Of a stretch of DNA of 36,132 nucleotides, positions 22,241 through 34,242 are shown piece by piece. Position 1 is the stretch's first letter; each line of letters begins with the position of its first letter. The translations under genes were made by a program, and so were the position numbers. The DNA is from an uncultured Muribaculaceae bacterium (GTDB taxonomy: Bacteria > Bacteroidota > Bacteroidia > Bacteroidales > Muribaculaceae), in NCBI GenBank assembly GCA_947632485.1, contig CANRPJ010000029.1:1-36132 (forward strand), read 5' to 3'. The notes beneath the pieces were generated by a model that saw only the letters and a program-made list of their open reading frames with translations, was not told where the DNA came from and made no database searches.

Positions 22241-22276
22241 AACGCCTAACACTGACAGTTATCAGCATTAGGCGTT
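22241..22276 (-). terminator. intrinsic terminator downstream of mnmE
   Basis: The minus strand has AACGCCTAA ... TTAGGCGTT with an inner CTGA/TCAG stem, followed by TTTTTATG. The T-run and GC stem fit a factor-independent terminator that stops mnmE transcripts 73 bases after the stop, before the element genes. It lies on the presumed element side of the junction. Confidence 0.75.
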
Positions 22277-22348
22277 CTTGAATGTATTAAGTTTTATCGC
22301 TCAGTAACAGTCAATTACTATCAATACAAATCATTGGTAATCAACTAG

Positions 22349-22366
22349 TTACTTGCCGATGCAGAA
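22349..22366. other. presumed attachment core at the mnmE 3' end
   Basis: The last 18 bases of mnmE (coding strand TTCTGCATCGGCAAGTAA) lie at the boundary between chromosomal genes and the integrase end. In the Salmonella genomic island SGI1 the recombination site is the last 18 bases of the same gene (trmE/thdF). No second copy was found in the window, so the left attachment site is outside, or the site is shorter than I could detect. Confidence 0.5.
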
Positions 22367-23698
22367 GGAGCTGAAAATGGTTTGGAGCAGGGTATCGGTG
22401 GAGATTTGGCCGGTTATTTCGCCGAGATGATAAATGGCTTCGCGCACATCTTGAGCCAGCAGGTCTCCGGGGAGGTTTGTCTCCAGTCCTTCAGCTGCTC
22501 GGCGCAGTGCTGAGTCTACGTGGAGTAGAGCATCATAATGACGACTATTGGCTACTAATATTTCATCTTCTTTGTAATCGCCCAAAGCGAGGTCCGTCAA
22601 GCGTTTCTTCAGCTCTTCAATGCCTGTTCCGTTTTGAGCGCTTATAGCTATTTGCTCGGGCAAAAACTTACCCAGATCTGCCTTAGTACTTACCTCTACA
22701 ACGGGTATTTCACCGATGGCTTCATTTATCTTCTTCCTTTCCTGAAGTTGCGGTTCAAGGTCCGAAGAAGGATCGGTAAGCCAAATTACTAATTGAGATC
22801 GCTTCATGCATCCTCGGGTTCTTTCTATACCGAGTTGCTCAATCTTATCCGAAGTCTCTCTAAGTCCGGCGGTATCTACGAATCGGAAAAGCACTCCGTC
22901 GATGTCTACGGTGCCTTCTATTGCGTCGCGAGTGGTACCGGGTATGTCGGATACTATAGCACGCTCATCGTCGAGTAGAGCGTTTAAGAGGGTGCTCTTT
23001 CCTGCGTTCGGCACTCCCGCTATAGCTACACTTACCCCCTCCTTAATCACTTTTCCTTTAGCATAGCTCTCCATCAGCTTCTCGGTTGAGTTGATTGTAT
23101 CCCGGCACAATTTGAGCAGAGCATCGCGGTTTGCAAATTCTACGTCTTCTTCCGAGAAGTCCAGTTCCAGTTCCAATAGTGACGCAAATTCGATTAGCTT
23201 TGACCGGAGATTTTCCAGTTGCTGTGAGAATCGGCCTTTTGTCTGTGTCCACGCCAGTCGGTGTGCTTTGCGGCTCTCCGCGCTAATCAGGTCGGCTATA
23301 CCCTCAGCCTGTGCGAGATCAATGCGTCCGTTGAGAAATGCACGTTTGGAAAATTCACCTGGTCGCGCAGCTCTTGCGCCTGCTTTAATCAGTGAGTTTA
23401 GAAGCTCCCGCCGTATCAACCCCGATCCGTGGCAGGTCAACTCTACGCTGTCTTCACCGGTAAAAGATGCTGGTGCCCGATATACTACTGCTACTACTTC
23501 GTCTAAGATATCTCCCTGCGAGTCTCTCACTTTGCCGAGGTGAGCCGTCCTCGCGGCTACATTCCGCAGATCCTTACCTTGCCATATTCTTGCTACTATG
23601 TCGATTGCCTCCGGTCCGGAAACGCGCACCACAGCCAAGGCTCCGTTACCTGCCGGAGTGGCTGTGGCGCATATTGTATCAGAAAAATCGGCTGTCAT
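22349..23698 (-). CDS. mnmE: tRNA modification GTPase MnmE
   Basis: MnmE works with MnmG to install cmnm5 or nm5 groups on U34 of certain tRNAs. The 449-residue protein is full length: the N-terminal folate-binding domain (DTICATATPAGNGALAVVRVSG), the central helical domain, a G domain with GVPNAGKSTLLNALL, IPGTTRDAIEG, DTAGLRE and STKADL (in place of NKxD), and the universal C-terminal FCIGK. It starts at 23698, sharing one base with the upstream symporter stop (TAATG). The element insertion left the coding sequence intact to the stop. Confidence 0.97.
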   Translation of the reverse strand: MTADFSDTICATATPAGNGALAVVRVSGPEAIDIVARIWQGKDLRNVAARTAHLGKVRDSQGDILDEVVAVVYRAPASFTGEDSVELTCHGSGLIRRELLNSLIKAGARAARPGEFSKRAFLNGRIDLAQAEGIADLISAESRKAHRLAWTQTKGRFSQQLENLRSKLIEFASLLELELDFSEEDVEFANRDALLKLCRDTINSTEKLMESYAKGKVIKEGVSVAIAGVPNAGKSTLLNALLDDERAIVSDIPGTTRDAIEGTVDIDGVLFRFVDTAGLRETSDKIEQLGIERTRGCMKRSQLVIWLTDPSSDLEPQLQERKKINEAIGEIPVVEVSTKADLGKFLPEQIAISAQNGTGIEELKKRLTDLALGDYKEDEILVANSRHYDALLHVDSALRRAAEGLETNLPGDLLAQDVREAIYHLGEITGQISTDTLLQTIFSSFCIGK

Positions 23699-24906
23699 TA
23701 TTTTGTAGCTTCAGCCAGGGGATAGGGATCGGGCGAGGCTTTTACCTTTCCCGCAAAGAAACGGTTAATTATCTGTGCGAGGGCGCCATCGCCGGTCACA
23801 TTGCAAGCCGTGCCGAAATTATCCATTGCTATATAGAGGGCGATCATGAGAGCGTTCTGGGCATCGCTGAAACCTAAGATAGAGGAGAGGAGACCGAGTG
23901 ATGCCATGATAGCTCCTCCCGGAATACCGGGAGCAGCGATAATTGTGACTCCGATCATTGCTATAAACTGAATGAACATACCGGTCGTATATGGCATTCC
24001 CTGCATGATCATGATAGCCAAAGCGCAGGCCACAATTTTCAGAGTGCTTCCCGACATGTGAATTGTGGCGCACAGCGGCACTACGAAGCCCGCTACGTCT
24101 TCGCTAACCCCCATCTTTATAGTCTGCTTTAGAGTTACGGGTATGGTAGCCGCCGACGACTGCGTGCCGAGGGCCGTGAAATATGCCGGCATCATTGTCC
24201 AGAGCATCTTCAGCGGATTCTTCTTAACGAACAGAGCCGCAATGCAATATAGAAGCAGAAGGATAAAGATGTGCAGGCAGAAGATGATCGCGATAATCTT
24301 TATAAAGGTCGAAAGGATAATGCCAATCTGGCCAATTACCGTCATATTAAGGAATATGCCGAATATGTAGACGGGCAGCAGAGGAATGATAGCCACATTG
24401 ATCGTCATTGATACGATGTCGCGGAACTCATTCATCACATTTTTCAGCGCAACTCCTTTTACATAGGCTATTCCCAGACCAAGCATAAAGGCGAACACGA
24501 GCGCGGTCATCACAGGCATCATCTGCGGAATCGGCATTGTGAAATAAGGTTCGATATTACCTCCCGCTTCTACTGCGTCGAGAGCCGGATCGCGACTCAC
24601 CATCGAGGGGAAAATCGCATCGCTCGTGAAATACGAGATGAAACCCGACATCAGTGTAGCGCCATATGCTAGCAGAGCAGTCACTACAAGCATCTTGCCG
24701 GCGGATTTACCAATATCGCCTATAGCAGGAGCTACGAAGCCGAGTATGATGAGCGGAATAAGAAATCCGAGGAATTGTCCGAACACCTCGTTGAAGGTCG
24801 CGCAAAGGCGTGCGAACCACATCGGTGATATCCACCCGATACCGATGCCGAGAGCTATCGCTATCGCAATCCTGGGCAGAAGCCCTATTTTAATTTTGCG
24901 TTTCAT
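23698..24906 (-). CDS. dicarboxylate/amino acid:cation symporter (DAACS family)
   Basis: This 402-residue inner-membrane protein has 8 or more hydrophobic segments and the DAACS hallmarks: the serine-rich reentrant loop GTQSSAATIPVTLKQT, CATIHMSGSTLKI in place of NMDGT, the reentrant loop PGIPGGAIMASLG, and MDNFGTACNVTGDGALAQII. The family imports glutamate, aspartate, serine, threonine or C4-dicarboxylates with sodium or protons. The substrate cannot be fixed here: the usual Asp-Arg of the last motif is missing, so it may be a neutral amino-acid carrier. It starts 23 bases after the NUC1 nuclease stop and is coupled to mnmE. Confidence 0.88.
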   Translation of the reverse strand: MKRKIKIGLLPRIAIAIALGIGIGWISPMWFARLCATFNEVFGQFLGFLIPLIILGFVAPAIGDIGKSAGKMLVVTALLAYGATLMSGFISYFTSDAIFPSMVSRDPALDAVEAGGNIEPYFTMPIPQMMPVMTALVFAFMLGLGIAYVKGVALKNVMNEFRDIVSMTINVAIIPLLPVYIFGIFLNMTVIGQIGIILSTFIKIIAIIFCLHIFILLLLYCIAALFVKKNPLKMLWTMMPAYFTALGTQSSAATIPVTLKQTIKMGVSEDVAGFVVPLCATIHMSGSTLKIVACALAIMIMQGMPYTTGMFIQFIAMIGVTIIAAPGIPGGAIMASLGLLSSILGFSDAQNALMIALYIAMDNFGTACNVTGDGALAQIINRFFAGKVKASPDPYPLAEATK

Positions 24907-24929
24907 AGCTTGTTTTTAGTTAGCCGTTT

Positions 24930-25787
24930 TTATTCTGATTTTTTTGTTCTGTATGCTTTTCCTGGTTTATCCCACTCCGTGAAGGAAGCACTGGTTTCTA
25001 TAAGATCTTCGAGCGAATCAGGCAGTGCCGGGAAGAAATCAAGTCCGGTAGCTTTCTCTACTTCCCTAATAGGCATGGCATAGACCCTCATGCTTCCAGG
25101 TGCCGACATATTGGGATAAATAAATCCGATTCCGCGTGGCGGCTCAGCATTCGGAGCTACCAGCACTTTGAAGAAAGCACCGGGCACCCTCACCCGATTC
25201 TTTCCTATCTTCAAGGTGTCGGTGTCTTCATATATCGGTCCTGCCACGATGAGCAGCATCGAATCCCGGCGGGCCCAGGCGCGCTCTTTATTTTCCAGAG
25301 TGTTCCAAGCTCCAGAGTTTAGCGAATGATCCTGAGGACAGATATTTGCCATTGAGAAGCAAGCGTGCATCGCCTCCGGACTCCATTTCTGCTCAGCGGC
25401 CGGAATCATGTGGCCGCGGTCAAATCCTGAGCCCCTGTAATCGCGCGTGTCAGGGCAGCCCTCGATATCCTCATCGGTCCAGAATTTATTTGTGCGTGTA
25501 CCCGCTCCTTCGGTCTCGGTGCCGAGGAGTTCCCAAGCTACCCAGTTAGGAGTTTTATTCTCCTTATTAAAAGATACGATGAAACCTTCATACTCCTTTA
25601 TTAGCGAAGGTGTGGCAGGATCAGTGGCTACTTTCAGAGCCTCCGTCCAGTCGGCTGTTTCATATTTCCAGTCCTTTTGCGGAGTCTCTTTATCTTGCGC
25701 CAGAAGCCTGTATGCGCCGAATGCTATCAGCGCAACCGATACTGCTGTGACAGTAGCTATGATCAGTATCCTTTTATCTCCTTTCAT
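24930..25787 (-). CDS. membrane-anchored DNA/RNA non-specific endonuclease (NUC1 family)
   Basis: This 285-residue protein begins with a signal anchor (ILIIATVTAVSVALIAFGAYRLL) and then the NUC1 fold. The active-site motif is GFDRGHMIPAAEQKW, and the metal-binding Asn is in FSMANICPQDHSLNSGAWNTLE. It should be an extracytoplasmic, divalent-metal sugar-non-specific nuclease. The ATG at 25787, 16 bases after the kdsC stop, is preferred; the longer frame to 25826 would overlap kdsC. It could salvage nucleotides or degrade DNA in the periplasm (inference). Confidence 0.9.
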   Translation of the reverse strand: MKGDKRILIIATVTAVSVALIAFGAYRLLAQDKETPQKDWKYETADWTEALKVATDPATPSLIKEYEGFIVSFNKENKTPNWVAWELLGTETEGAGTRTNKFWTDEDIEGCPDTRDYRGSGFDRGHMIPAAEQKWSPEAMHACFSMANICPQDHSLNSGAWNTLENKERAWARRDSMLLIVAGPIYEDTDTLKIGKNRVRVPGAFFKVLVAPNAEPPRGIGFIYPNMSAPGSMRVYAMPIREVEKATGLDFFPALPDSLEDLIETSASFTEWDKPGKAYRTKKSE

Positions 25788-25803
25788 ACCCGTCTCGTCA
25801 GGA

Positions 25804-26328
25804 TTACCACCCGAACGCCTCAGCATCGTTGATCCAAAGATTCTGCGATTTCAATATCTGCTCGATAAGATCCCTTACGCAACCGTAGCCTCCTGCAAAG
25901 CGCGAAATGTAGATTGCTGTTTCTTTTACCTCCCATGCGGCATCAAAAGGGGCAGTGGCAAGACCTACTTCTCTCATGCAGGGAAGATCTGGAATATCAT
26001 CGCCCATATAGGCCACTTCTTCTCTTGAAAACTTATTTTGCTGCAGCCAATTCTCCAGCACCGGCAGTTTCTTTCCTGCTCCCTGGAATATATCTTTTAT
26101 TCCCAATGCAGAATAGCGCATTCTTACTGCCTCGGAAATGCCTCCCGTAATAATCGCTATCTTCAGGCCTCTCTTAATGGCGAGTTGAAGCGCGAAGCCA
26201 TCTTTAATATTTGCCATTCGGCAAGGCACTCCATCAGAATCCATCGGAATTACTGAGGGTGAAAGCACGCCGTCTACGTCAAGCGCTACGGCGCGAATCT
26301 TCCGGAGGTCATAGTCGATAGCACTCAT
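25804..26328 (-). CDS. kdsC: 3-deoxy-D-manno-octulosonate-8-phosphate phosphatase, KdsC-like HAD
   Basis: KdsC removes phosphate from KDO-8-phosphate in the lipopolysaccharide inner-core pathway. The 174-residue protein has the C0-cap HAD motifs: AVALDVDGVLSPS (motif I), AIITGG (II), KKLPVLENWL with its Lys (III) and VAYMGDDIPDLPCM (IV). Its length and lack of a cap domain match the family. The start overlaps the DUF2520 gene stop by 4 bases (ATGA). Confidence 0.9.
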   Translation of the reverse strand: MSAIDYDLRKIRAVALDVDGVLSPSVIPMDSDGVPCRMANIKDGFALQLAIKRGLKIAIITGGISEAVRMRYSALGIKDIFQGAGKKLPVLENWLQQNKFSREEVAYMGDDIPDLPCMREVGLATAPFDAAWEVKETAIYISRFAGGYGCVRDLIEQILKSQNLWINDAEAFGW

Positions 26329-27038
26329 TGGTTATACGTATCTTTAATTGATGAGGAAATAAGCCGATATATCTCTTGTAGGCGAGGCTCTTCTGTAAGC
26401 ATCTCAAGGTGCTTGCCAATGGTAATTTGGTCGTTGCGTCTTGCAGGTCCTGTCTGAGCCGCTAAAGGTCCGTTGATGAAGGCCTTGTTCAGAGTCTCCT
26501 CCATCAAGGATCGTAAAATGTCAAGAGAGATTCCGCTCTTTGCAAGTTGCTTCTGAGCCAGAAGCATCAGATGATTGGTAAAGTTTGAGGCGCAAACTCC
26601 TGCGAGATGAACCTGGCGCCTTTCTTCTGAGTTGGCTCTTCTCCTGAAATCGCTCATTGCTCCGGCGAGTTGCCATAGCTTGTCCTCGATCTCCGAAGTA
26701 GATCCTTCTACAAGTAGGGGTATCTCAGTGTAATTGAGGCTCACGCCCTTGGTGAAAGTCTGCACCGGATAAATCACCCCTCTTTGGGGGCAACTCTCGA
26801 GAGCATCAATAGAAGTTGAGCCTGAAAGATGCACCACGATCGCATTTTTTTGCCGCAGCTCCTGAGCTACTTCCCGTATAGCGCTATCCTTCACCGCCAG
26901 CAGGTAGATCTTGGCGTCAGGCCATTCATCGGGTGTTTTGGACGAACAGGCACACGAATTCACGCAGATTTCAGTCAGCCACTGTTTCAGATGGCTGGCC
27001 ACGTTTCCGCTTCCCAGAATGCAGACCGTTCTCTCCAT
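26325..27038 (-). CDS. Rossmann-fold DUF2520 protein
   Basis: This 237-residue protein has an N-terminal Rossmann nucleotide-binding loop (TVCILGSGNVASHLKQW) and the DUF2520 C-terminal helical domain (RRQVHLAGVCASNFTNHLMLLAQKQLAKSGISLDILRSLMEETLNKAFINGPLAAQTGPARRND). The GSGNV loop and TGPARRND segment are characteristic. It resembles pyrroline-5-carboxylate and ketopantoate reductases in layout, and a NAD(P)-dependent activity is likely, but the substrate is unknown. In Bacteroidetes it is often next to kdsC, as here. Confidence 0.88.
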   Translation of the reverse strand: MERTVCILGSGNVASHLKQWLTEICVNSCACSSKTPDEWPDAKIYLLAVKDSAIREVAQELRQKNAIVVHLSGSTSIDALESCPQRGVIYPVQTFTKGVSLNYTEIPLLVEGSTSEIEDKLWQLAGAMSDFRRRANSEERRQVHLAGVCASNFTNHLMLLAQKQLAKSGISLDILRSLMEETLNKAFINGPLAAQTGPARRNDQITIGKHLEMLTEEPRLQEIYRLISSSIKDTYNQ

Positions 27039-27042
27039 CTCG

Positions 27043-27050
27043 CAAATTTA
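27043..27050 (-). promoter_or_regulatory. possible -7 element before the DUF2520 gene
   Basis: The minus strand reads TAAATTTG (TAnnTTTG) ending 4 bases before the ATG, in the 26-base gap after the ATP-grasp gene stop. The -33 position (TTTA) is weak, and a leaderless transcript would result, so this is tentative. Confidence 0.3.
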
Positions 27051-27064
27051 ACTAAAATGTTTGT

Positions 27065-28096
27065 TTAAGTAAAGACTATTGCCGGGAACAATCCTCTTTG
27101 CTCGGTTTCTTTCCACCATGCGAGAGTGGCATGACCCATGGTTCGGCGCAGATTTATCTCTACACATGGATTTATCCTTCCATCTGCAGTTACTAATAAA
27201 TCTACTCCGAAAAGACCTTCATAGTGTGGCGCAATTACTTCATTAAGAATCTTTTGCTGCCTTTCAATCAGCGGAATAACGTCAATATTGGTCGTCTGAT
27301 CTATTATTCCAATTATCTCCTCCTGTGGAGCTGATAGATTGCCCGAATAGCCCGCCTTCTCTGTTAGAAAAAGCGAGAATCCTAAGAATCTGCACTCTCC
27401 GAGCCTGCATTCCCATTCTGTGGCAAAATCAAGAGCTACAGTTTCTGCTTTCTCAACAATTACTGCACCTTGTCGCTTGATTGCTCCTTCCGCTATGGAA
27501 CGCAATTTGGATTCATTAAGAGTGTCGGAAAACCAGACTCCTCGGCCTGAGCTGCTCCAAGGTAATTTGATACATGAGTTGCCAAATTGTGCGGCTGCGC
27601 GAAGTGCATCTTCCACATTGCAGCATACTGCAGGCAGCTCTACCGGCATTTCATCGAATTCCTCTCTCCAAAAGCTATGAAAATGTAAGGCGGTTTTGCG
27701 GTGCGCCAGATCTCTCCATCTTTCGAGCGTATAATTATCTGGCATCCTGCTTGCCGATATACCATACCTTTGAAGCTCATTTCTGATGGAGCGGTTCCAC
27801 CCCCATGGATCGGGAATTGCATCAGTCTGACCTATTTTCTTTCCGCTAACTATCTCAAGATGTTTCTCTTCAATCAGTTGTCTGATAGTGGGAGTCGAAG
27901 CCGGTGCCTGTGCCAGGATAGAATCGCCTTTATCGGCCCACACGGCCGGAAGCAGTTCCCATCGTTTTTTCAGATTGGCAATGGCTGTAGGAGCAGAATA
28001 ACTTGCTCCTCCTGCCCCGAGCGCCATCTCGGTTTCCGGGTTGAAGATATGAAGGCGCCTCCTTTCAAGGGGCGCCTCCAAGCTTCTTTTTTCCAC
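27065..28096 (-). CDS. ATP-grasp-like protein, uncharacterised
   Basis: This protein of 343 residues starts with RRLHIFNPETEMALGAGGASYSAP and has an ATP-grasp-like C-terminal half: NSCIKLPWSSSGRGVWFSD for nucleotide binding and GLFGVDLLVTADGRINPCVEINLRRTMGHATLA for the metal-binding strand. ATP-grasp enzymes join a carboxylate to an amine or thiol. The partner substrates are not known. The frame opens with a GTG at 28096, 7 bases after the rpoZ stop. No ATG near the conserved N-terminus exists, so I keep the GTG. Confidence 0.72.
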   Translation of the reverse strand: MEKRSLEAPLERRRLHIFNPETEMALGAGGASYSAPTAIANLKKRWELLPAVWADKGDSILAQAPASTPTIRQLIEEKHLEIVSGKKIGQTDAIPDPWGWNRSIRNELQRYGISASRMPDNYTLERWRDLAHRKTALHFHSFWREEFDEMPVELPAVCCNVEDALRAAAQFGNSCIKLPWSSSGRGVWFSDTLNESKLRSIAEGAIKRQGAVIVEKAETVALDFATEWECRLGECRFLGFSLFLTEKAGYSGNLSAPQEEIIGIIDQTTNIDVIPLIERQQKILNEVIAPHYEGLFGVDLLVTADGRINPCVEINLRRTMGHATLAWWKETEQRGLFPAIVFT

Positions 28097-28103
28097 GATG
28101 CGA

Positions 28104-28439
28104 TCAGTCGTCGATATGATCTTTCTCTTTTGCAGGATTGGTGAAATAGAGTTTGTGGTCTATATATTCCTCTGCTGCAATGAGAGTCGGTTTGGGCAAA
28201 CGCTCGAAAAACCGTGAAATCTCAATCTGTTCGCGATTCTCGGTCACTTCTTCAAGATTGTCGGTTGATACAAACTCCTGAAGCTTCTTTTCGAGATCGC
28301 GTTTCATCTCCTGTGCAATCTGATTGGAGCGAATTCCGATGATGCACACTGTCTCGTAGACGTTGCCCGTCTGGTCAGCCATCTTGATCATGTCGCGGGT
28401 GACTGTGTTAGCCGGGGCTTTGATCTTCTTGTAATCCAT
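28104..28439 (-). CDS. rpoZ: RNA polymerase omega/Rpb6-like subunit
   Basis: This 111-residue protein matches the Bacteroidetes omega/Rpb6 family: KAPANTVTRDMIKMADQTGNVYETVCIIGIRSNQIAQEMKRDLEKKLQEF, ending with KPTLIAAEEYIDHKLYFTNP. The GIRSNQIAQEMK helix is the usual beta'-binding segment. Omega stabilises the assembly of the core polymerase. It lies 23 bases after bamD, an order known from other Bacteroidetes. Confidence 0.9.
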   Translation of the reverse strand: MDYKKIKAPANTVTRDMIKMADQTGNVYETVCIIGIRSNQIAQEMKRDLEKKLQEFVSTDNLEEVTENREQIEISRFFERLPKPTLIAAEEYIDHKLYFTNPAKEKDHIDD

Positions 28440-28462
28440 ATATGCTGGGTCGGTATGAGTTC

Positions 28463-29260
28463 CTATTTCACGTGTTTCTCCGCAATCTTGTAGATGTTGT
28501 CTGCCTCTTTGCGGTTTTTCGTATCAGGAAAGTTGTTTATGAAGGAGTAATACTCATCGATTACATCACGGTAGCGTTCTGAGCTTTTCTCTGCCACACT
28601 ATATTTCGCTTCCTGATATTTCGCCTTGAGTATCAGCATCTCGAAATCCTCTTTATATTTCGAGTAAGGATAGGTTTTCAGGGCATTCTCAGCCACGATT
28701 ATTGCGGAGCGGTAGTTATTGCCCATGAAGTTGCCGAGGTTGTAGTAGAGCTGAGCGTTCTGGAGCTCTTTGAGCGTCAGCTTGTCCTGCATCTCGAAGA
28801 TAGCGTTCTGTGCCGCTGTCACCCGGTCGCTTTTTGGGAAATAGTCAAGAAATCCCTGCAGCTCCTCGATAGCCTTTACCGTAGTGCTTTGGTCAAGCTG
28901 AGGTTCCGGTGAGTCGAGATAATATCCGTAACCGCTGTAGAAGCGGGCAAACTCTGCATATTTGCCTTTCGGATAGCGGGTATAATAGGTCTTGAAATAG
29001 ACTCCCGAATTGTCGTAGTCATGGTTCTCATAATGCGACATGGCGAGCAGGTAGAGAGCCTCTTCGCCATTGGGGCCTCCTCGTAGCGGCGTGATTGCGT
29101 CGGCCAGCACTGTGGCTGCCTGCACATATTTGCGCTTCTCAAAAGCCCGCTTGGCGTAATCGAACCGATAGTTCGGGTCACGGCTTTTAAGCACGCGGGA
29201 ATACTCTCCGCATGAACACATGACCACGGCCATCAGCAGTATCGAAATATATCTGAGCAT
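28463..29260 (-). CDS. bamD: outer-membrane assembly lipoprotein BamD
   Basis: BamD is a lipoprotein of the BAM complex, which inserts beta-barrel proteins in the outer membrane. The 265-residue protein has a signal peptide and lipid-attachment cysteine (LLMAVVMCSCGEYSRVLKSRD, Cys17), then tetratricopeptide-like repeats: YRFDYAKRAFEKRKYVQAATVLADAI, EEALYLLAMSHYENHDYDNSGVYFKTYYTRYPKGKYAEFA, AIEELQGFLDYFPKSDRV and ALKTYPYSKYKEDFEMLILKAKYQEAKYS. Length and repeat order fit the family. A TAACTTTG promoter element lies 35 bases upstream of the ATG. Confidence 0.93.
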   Translation of the reverse strand: MLRYISILLMAVVMCSCGEYSRVLKSRDPNYRFDYAKRAFEKRKYVQAATVLADAITPLRGGPNGEEALYLLAMSHYENHDYDNSGVYFKTYYTRYPKGKYAEFARFYSGYGYYLDSPEPQLDQSTTVKAIEELQGFLDYFPKSDRVTAAQNAIFEMQDKLTLKELQNAQLYYNLGNFMGNNYRSAIIVAENALKTYPYSKYKEDFEMLILKAKYQEAKYSVAEKSSERYRDVIDEYYSFINNFPDTKNRKEADNIYKIAEKHVK

Positions 29261-29295
29261 CTGCGCTTTTGGTTTCAGTCGTTGGCTTTAGCGTG

Positions 29296-29303
29296 CAAAG
29301 TTA
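29296..29303 (-). promoter_or_regulatory. -7 promoter element of the bamD-rpoZ transcript
   Basis: The minus strand reads TAACTTTG, 35 bases before the bamD ATG. At the -33 distance there is only a partial match (CTTGC), so the element is probable but not complete. Confidence 0.5.
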
Positions 29304-29363
29304 CAGAATTAACTCCTTTTCAGCAAGTGGCAAGCTCTCTCTTTGATTCTTTTTAACTTTAAT

Positions 29364-32290
<2,927 letters not shown>

Positions 32291-33064
32291 TCAGTCGAGG
32301 AAAGAGGTAAGAGGACTTGTGGCTGATGCGGTGCTACCTACAGCTCCCGGACCTGCCAGAAAGGCCTCTCTGCCAGCTTCAACGCCTTTGGCGAATGCGC
32401 GCGCCATTGCTACCGGATCAGAGGCTACAGCGATAGCTGTATTTACGAGAACTGCATCTGCACCCATTTCCATCGCGGCCGCCGCATGAGAGGGCACACC
32501 GAGGCCGGCATCGACCACTACGGGAACCTGCGTCTGCTCGATGATAATCTCGAGCATATCGCGGGTCACGAGCCCTTTGTTTGTTCCGATCGGGGCAGCG
32601 AGAGGCATCACCGCAGCTGCTCCGGCCTCTTCCAGCAACTTGCACAGCACCGGGTCAGCCTGGATATATGGAAGCACTACAAAACCGTCGGCTGCCAGTT
32701 CGCGCGTAGCCTCAAGCGTCTCTACCGGATCCGGCATAAGATATTTGGGATCGGGGTGGATCTCAAGCTTGATGAACGGGGTACCGAATATCTCACGGCT
32801 CATCTGGGCAGCGAGCACGGCTTCTTTGGCATTTCTCACTCCTGAAGTGTTAGGCAGAAGTTGCACATGGTCGCGGTTTATGTGGGTAAGCATCTCGTCG
32901 GTAGCCTCATTCATCATGTTGACGCGTTTCATGGCTACAGTAATCATTTCTGAACCTGAAGCTTTCACAGCTTCGAGCATCACGTCGGGAGAAGAGAACT
33001 TACCTGTTCCGACGAACAGACGCGACTTGAATTCGCGTCCACCTATGGTGAGAGTATCTTTCAT
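32291..33064 (-). CDS. thiG: thiazole synthase ThiG
   Basis: ThiG joins deoxyxylulose 5-phosphate, the ThiH-made dehydroglycine and sulfur from ThiS-thiocarboxylate into the thiazole phosphate. The 257-residue TIM-barrel has [33 protein letters not shown], the Schiff-base Lys region [60 protein letters not shown] and the C-terminal SATSPLTSF. The start overlaps the thiE stop by 4 bases. Confidence 0.97.
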   Translation of the reverse strand: MKDTLTIGGREFKSRLFVGTGKFSSPDVMLEAVKASGSEMITVAMKRVNMMNEATDEMLTHINRDHVQLLPNTSGVRNAKEAVLAAQMSREIFGTPFIKLEIHPDPKYLMPDPVETLEATRELAADGFVVLPYIQADPVLCKLLEEAGAAAVMPLAAPIGTNKGLVTRDMLEIIIEQTQVPVVVDAGLGVPSHAAAAMEMGADAVLVNTAIAVASDPVAMARAFAKGVEAGREAFLAGPGAVGSTASATSPLTSFLD

Positions 33065-33687
33065 TTTTCAAAAGGTTTTAATGCTTCAAGGAAGCGCTCG
33101 GTCTCCCTCGCTATATCTTTTGCATTGGCTATGGCTCCGCTTACGGCCAGACCGTTGACTCCGGTTTCCATAAGAGGCACTACATCATCGAGTTTGATGC
33201 CGCCTACAGCCACACAGGGCTTCTCCACCTTGTTGCCGCGAAGCACCTCACAGAGCTTGCGCATGCCCTCGAGACCGAGCTGCGGAGCCAGATTCTTCTT
33301 CGTGGTCGTGAACTCAAAGGGACCGAATCCGAAATAGTCAATATCGAGAGCTGCAACCGCCATTATGTCGGCGCCTGTATTTGCCGTCACCCCTATCACT
33401 GCTGCCGCGCCAAGCTGCACGCGCGCCTGGGAGGGCGGCATGTCGTCTTTACCAAGATGCACTCCGGCCACATCGAGCGTCTTGGCGAGCTCTACGCGGT
33501 CGTCGAGAAGCAGAAACGCCCCTTTCTCAAGGCATTCCTCTTTTACCTGCTCTACTACTGCGCGCACCTCATCGTCGGTAGCTTCCTTCATGCGGATCTG
33601 GATCCAGCGGCCTCCGCCGGCCAGAACCTCGCGGATCTGCTCGGTGACGGGCACTCCGCATTCGGTATTGGTTATGTACTGTAACAT
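33061..33687 (-). CDS. thiE: thiamin phosphate synthase ThiE
   Basis: ThiE couples HMP pyrophosphate and thiazole phosphate to thiamin phosphate. The 208-residue TIM-barrel has [64 protein letters not shown] and [12 protein letters not shown], in the order of true ThiE. It follows the TenI-like gene by 6 bases and overlaps thiG by 4. Confidence 0.94.
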   Translation of the reverse strand: MLQYITNTECGVPVTEQIREVLAGGGRWIQIRMKEATDDEVRAVVEQVKEECLEKGAFLLLDDRVELAKTLDVAGVHLGKDDMPPSQARVQLGAAAVIGVTANTGADIMAVAALDIDYFGFGPFEFTTTKKNLAPQLGLEGMRKLCEVLRGNKVEKPCVAVGGIKLDDVVPLMETGVNGLAVSGAIANAKDIARETERFLEALKPFEK

Positions 33688-33693
33688 CGTCTT

Positions 33694-34242
33694 TCAGTTT
33701 TTAAGTTCCGGCCATAAATATCCCAAGAGGGCTGCGCCGTTGAACCCTCTCTCTCTTATAACACCGAAAAGCTCCGGTCGGACGCCTCCGAGAGCCACTA
33801 CCGGCACCGCCGGCTTCGCTTTCAGCAAAGCATCGGGAGCGAAACGCGCCTTATAGCCTGATTTCGAGATTGAATCGAAAATAGGCGATAGGGTCACATA
33901 ATCGAAACCGTCACACCCGGCGAGCTCTTCGACCGAATGGCAGCTCTGTGTCTTAGCAACCCCTGCGGGGGCTATAGGATTGCGGGAATTCAGATGTACT
34001 CCTGCAAGGTTGTATCTCTGTGCCAGCTGAAAGTGGTCGTGCAGCCGCAGTCGGCTCCTGAGCGATTCGGGAATCGCTTCTATGAGCTCCGCAGTCTGAT
34101 CGGCAGTCCAGTCTGGTTTCCTGATATGCACATAATCAAAGCCCTCCTGCAGCAGAAGCGCGGCTATGCGATGCGCTTCGTCGGCTACTGCCACCGGAGC
34201 TGTAAACGCTATTTTGAGAAACGATGGTTTCTCAGCCTCCAT
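33694..34242 (-). CDS. TenI/ThiE-like TIM-barrel protein
   Basis: This 182-residue protein is a second ThiE relative, shorter than ThiE: FDYVHIRKPDWTADQTAELI, RLRLHDHFQLAQRYNLAGVHLNSRNP, SCHSVEELAGCDGFDYVTLSPIFDSISKSGYKARF and VVALGGVRPELFGVIRERGFNGAALLG. The LHDHFQLA, GVHLNSRN and TLSPIFDSISKSGY segments match TenI-type proteins, which catalyse aromatisation of the thiazole intermediate or act as accessory synthases. It has a histidine in place of the phosphate-binding pattern of ThiE, so TenI-type is likelier than a second coupling enzyme. It overlaps thiS by 11 bases. Confidence 0.75.
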   Translation of the reverse strand: MEAEKPSFLKIAFTAPVAVADEAHRIAALLLQEGFDYVHIRKPDWTADQTAELIEAIPESLRSRLRLHDHFQLAQRYNLAGVHLNSRNPIAPAGVAKTQSCHSVEELAGCDGFDYVTLSPIFDSISKSGYKARFAPDALLKAKPAVPVVALGGVRPELFGVIRERGFNGAALLGYLWPELKN

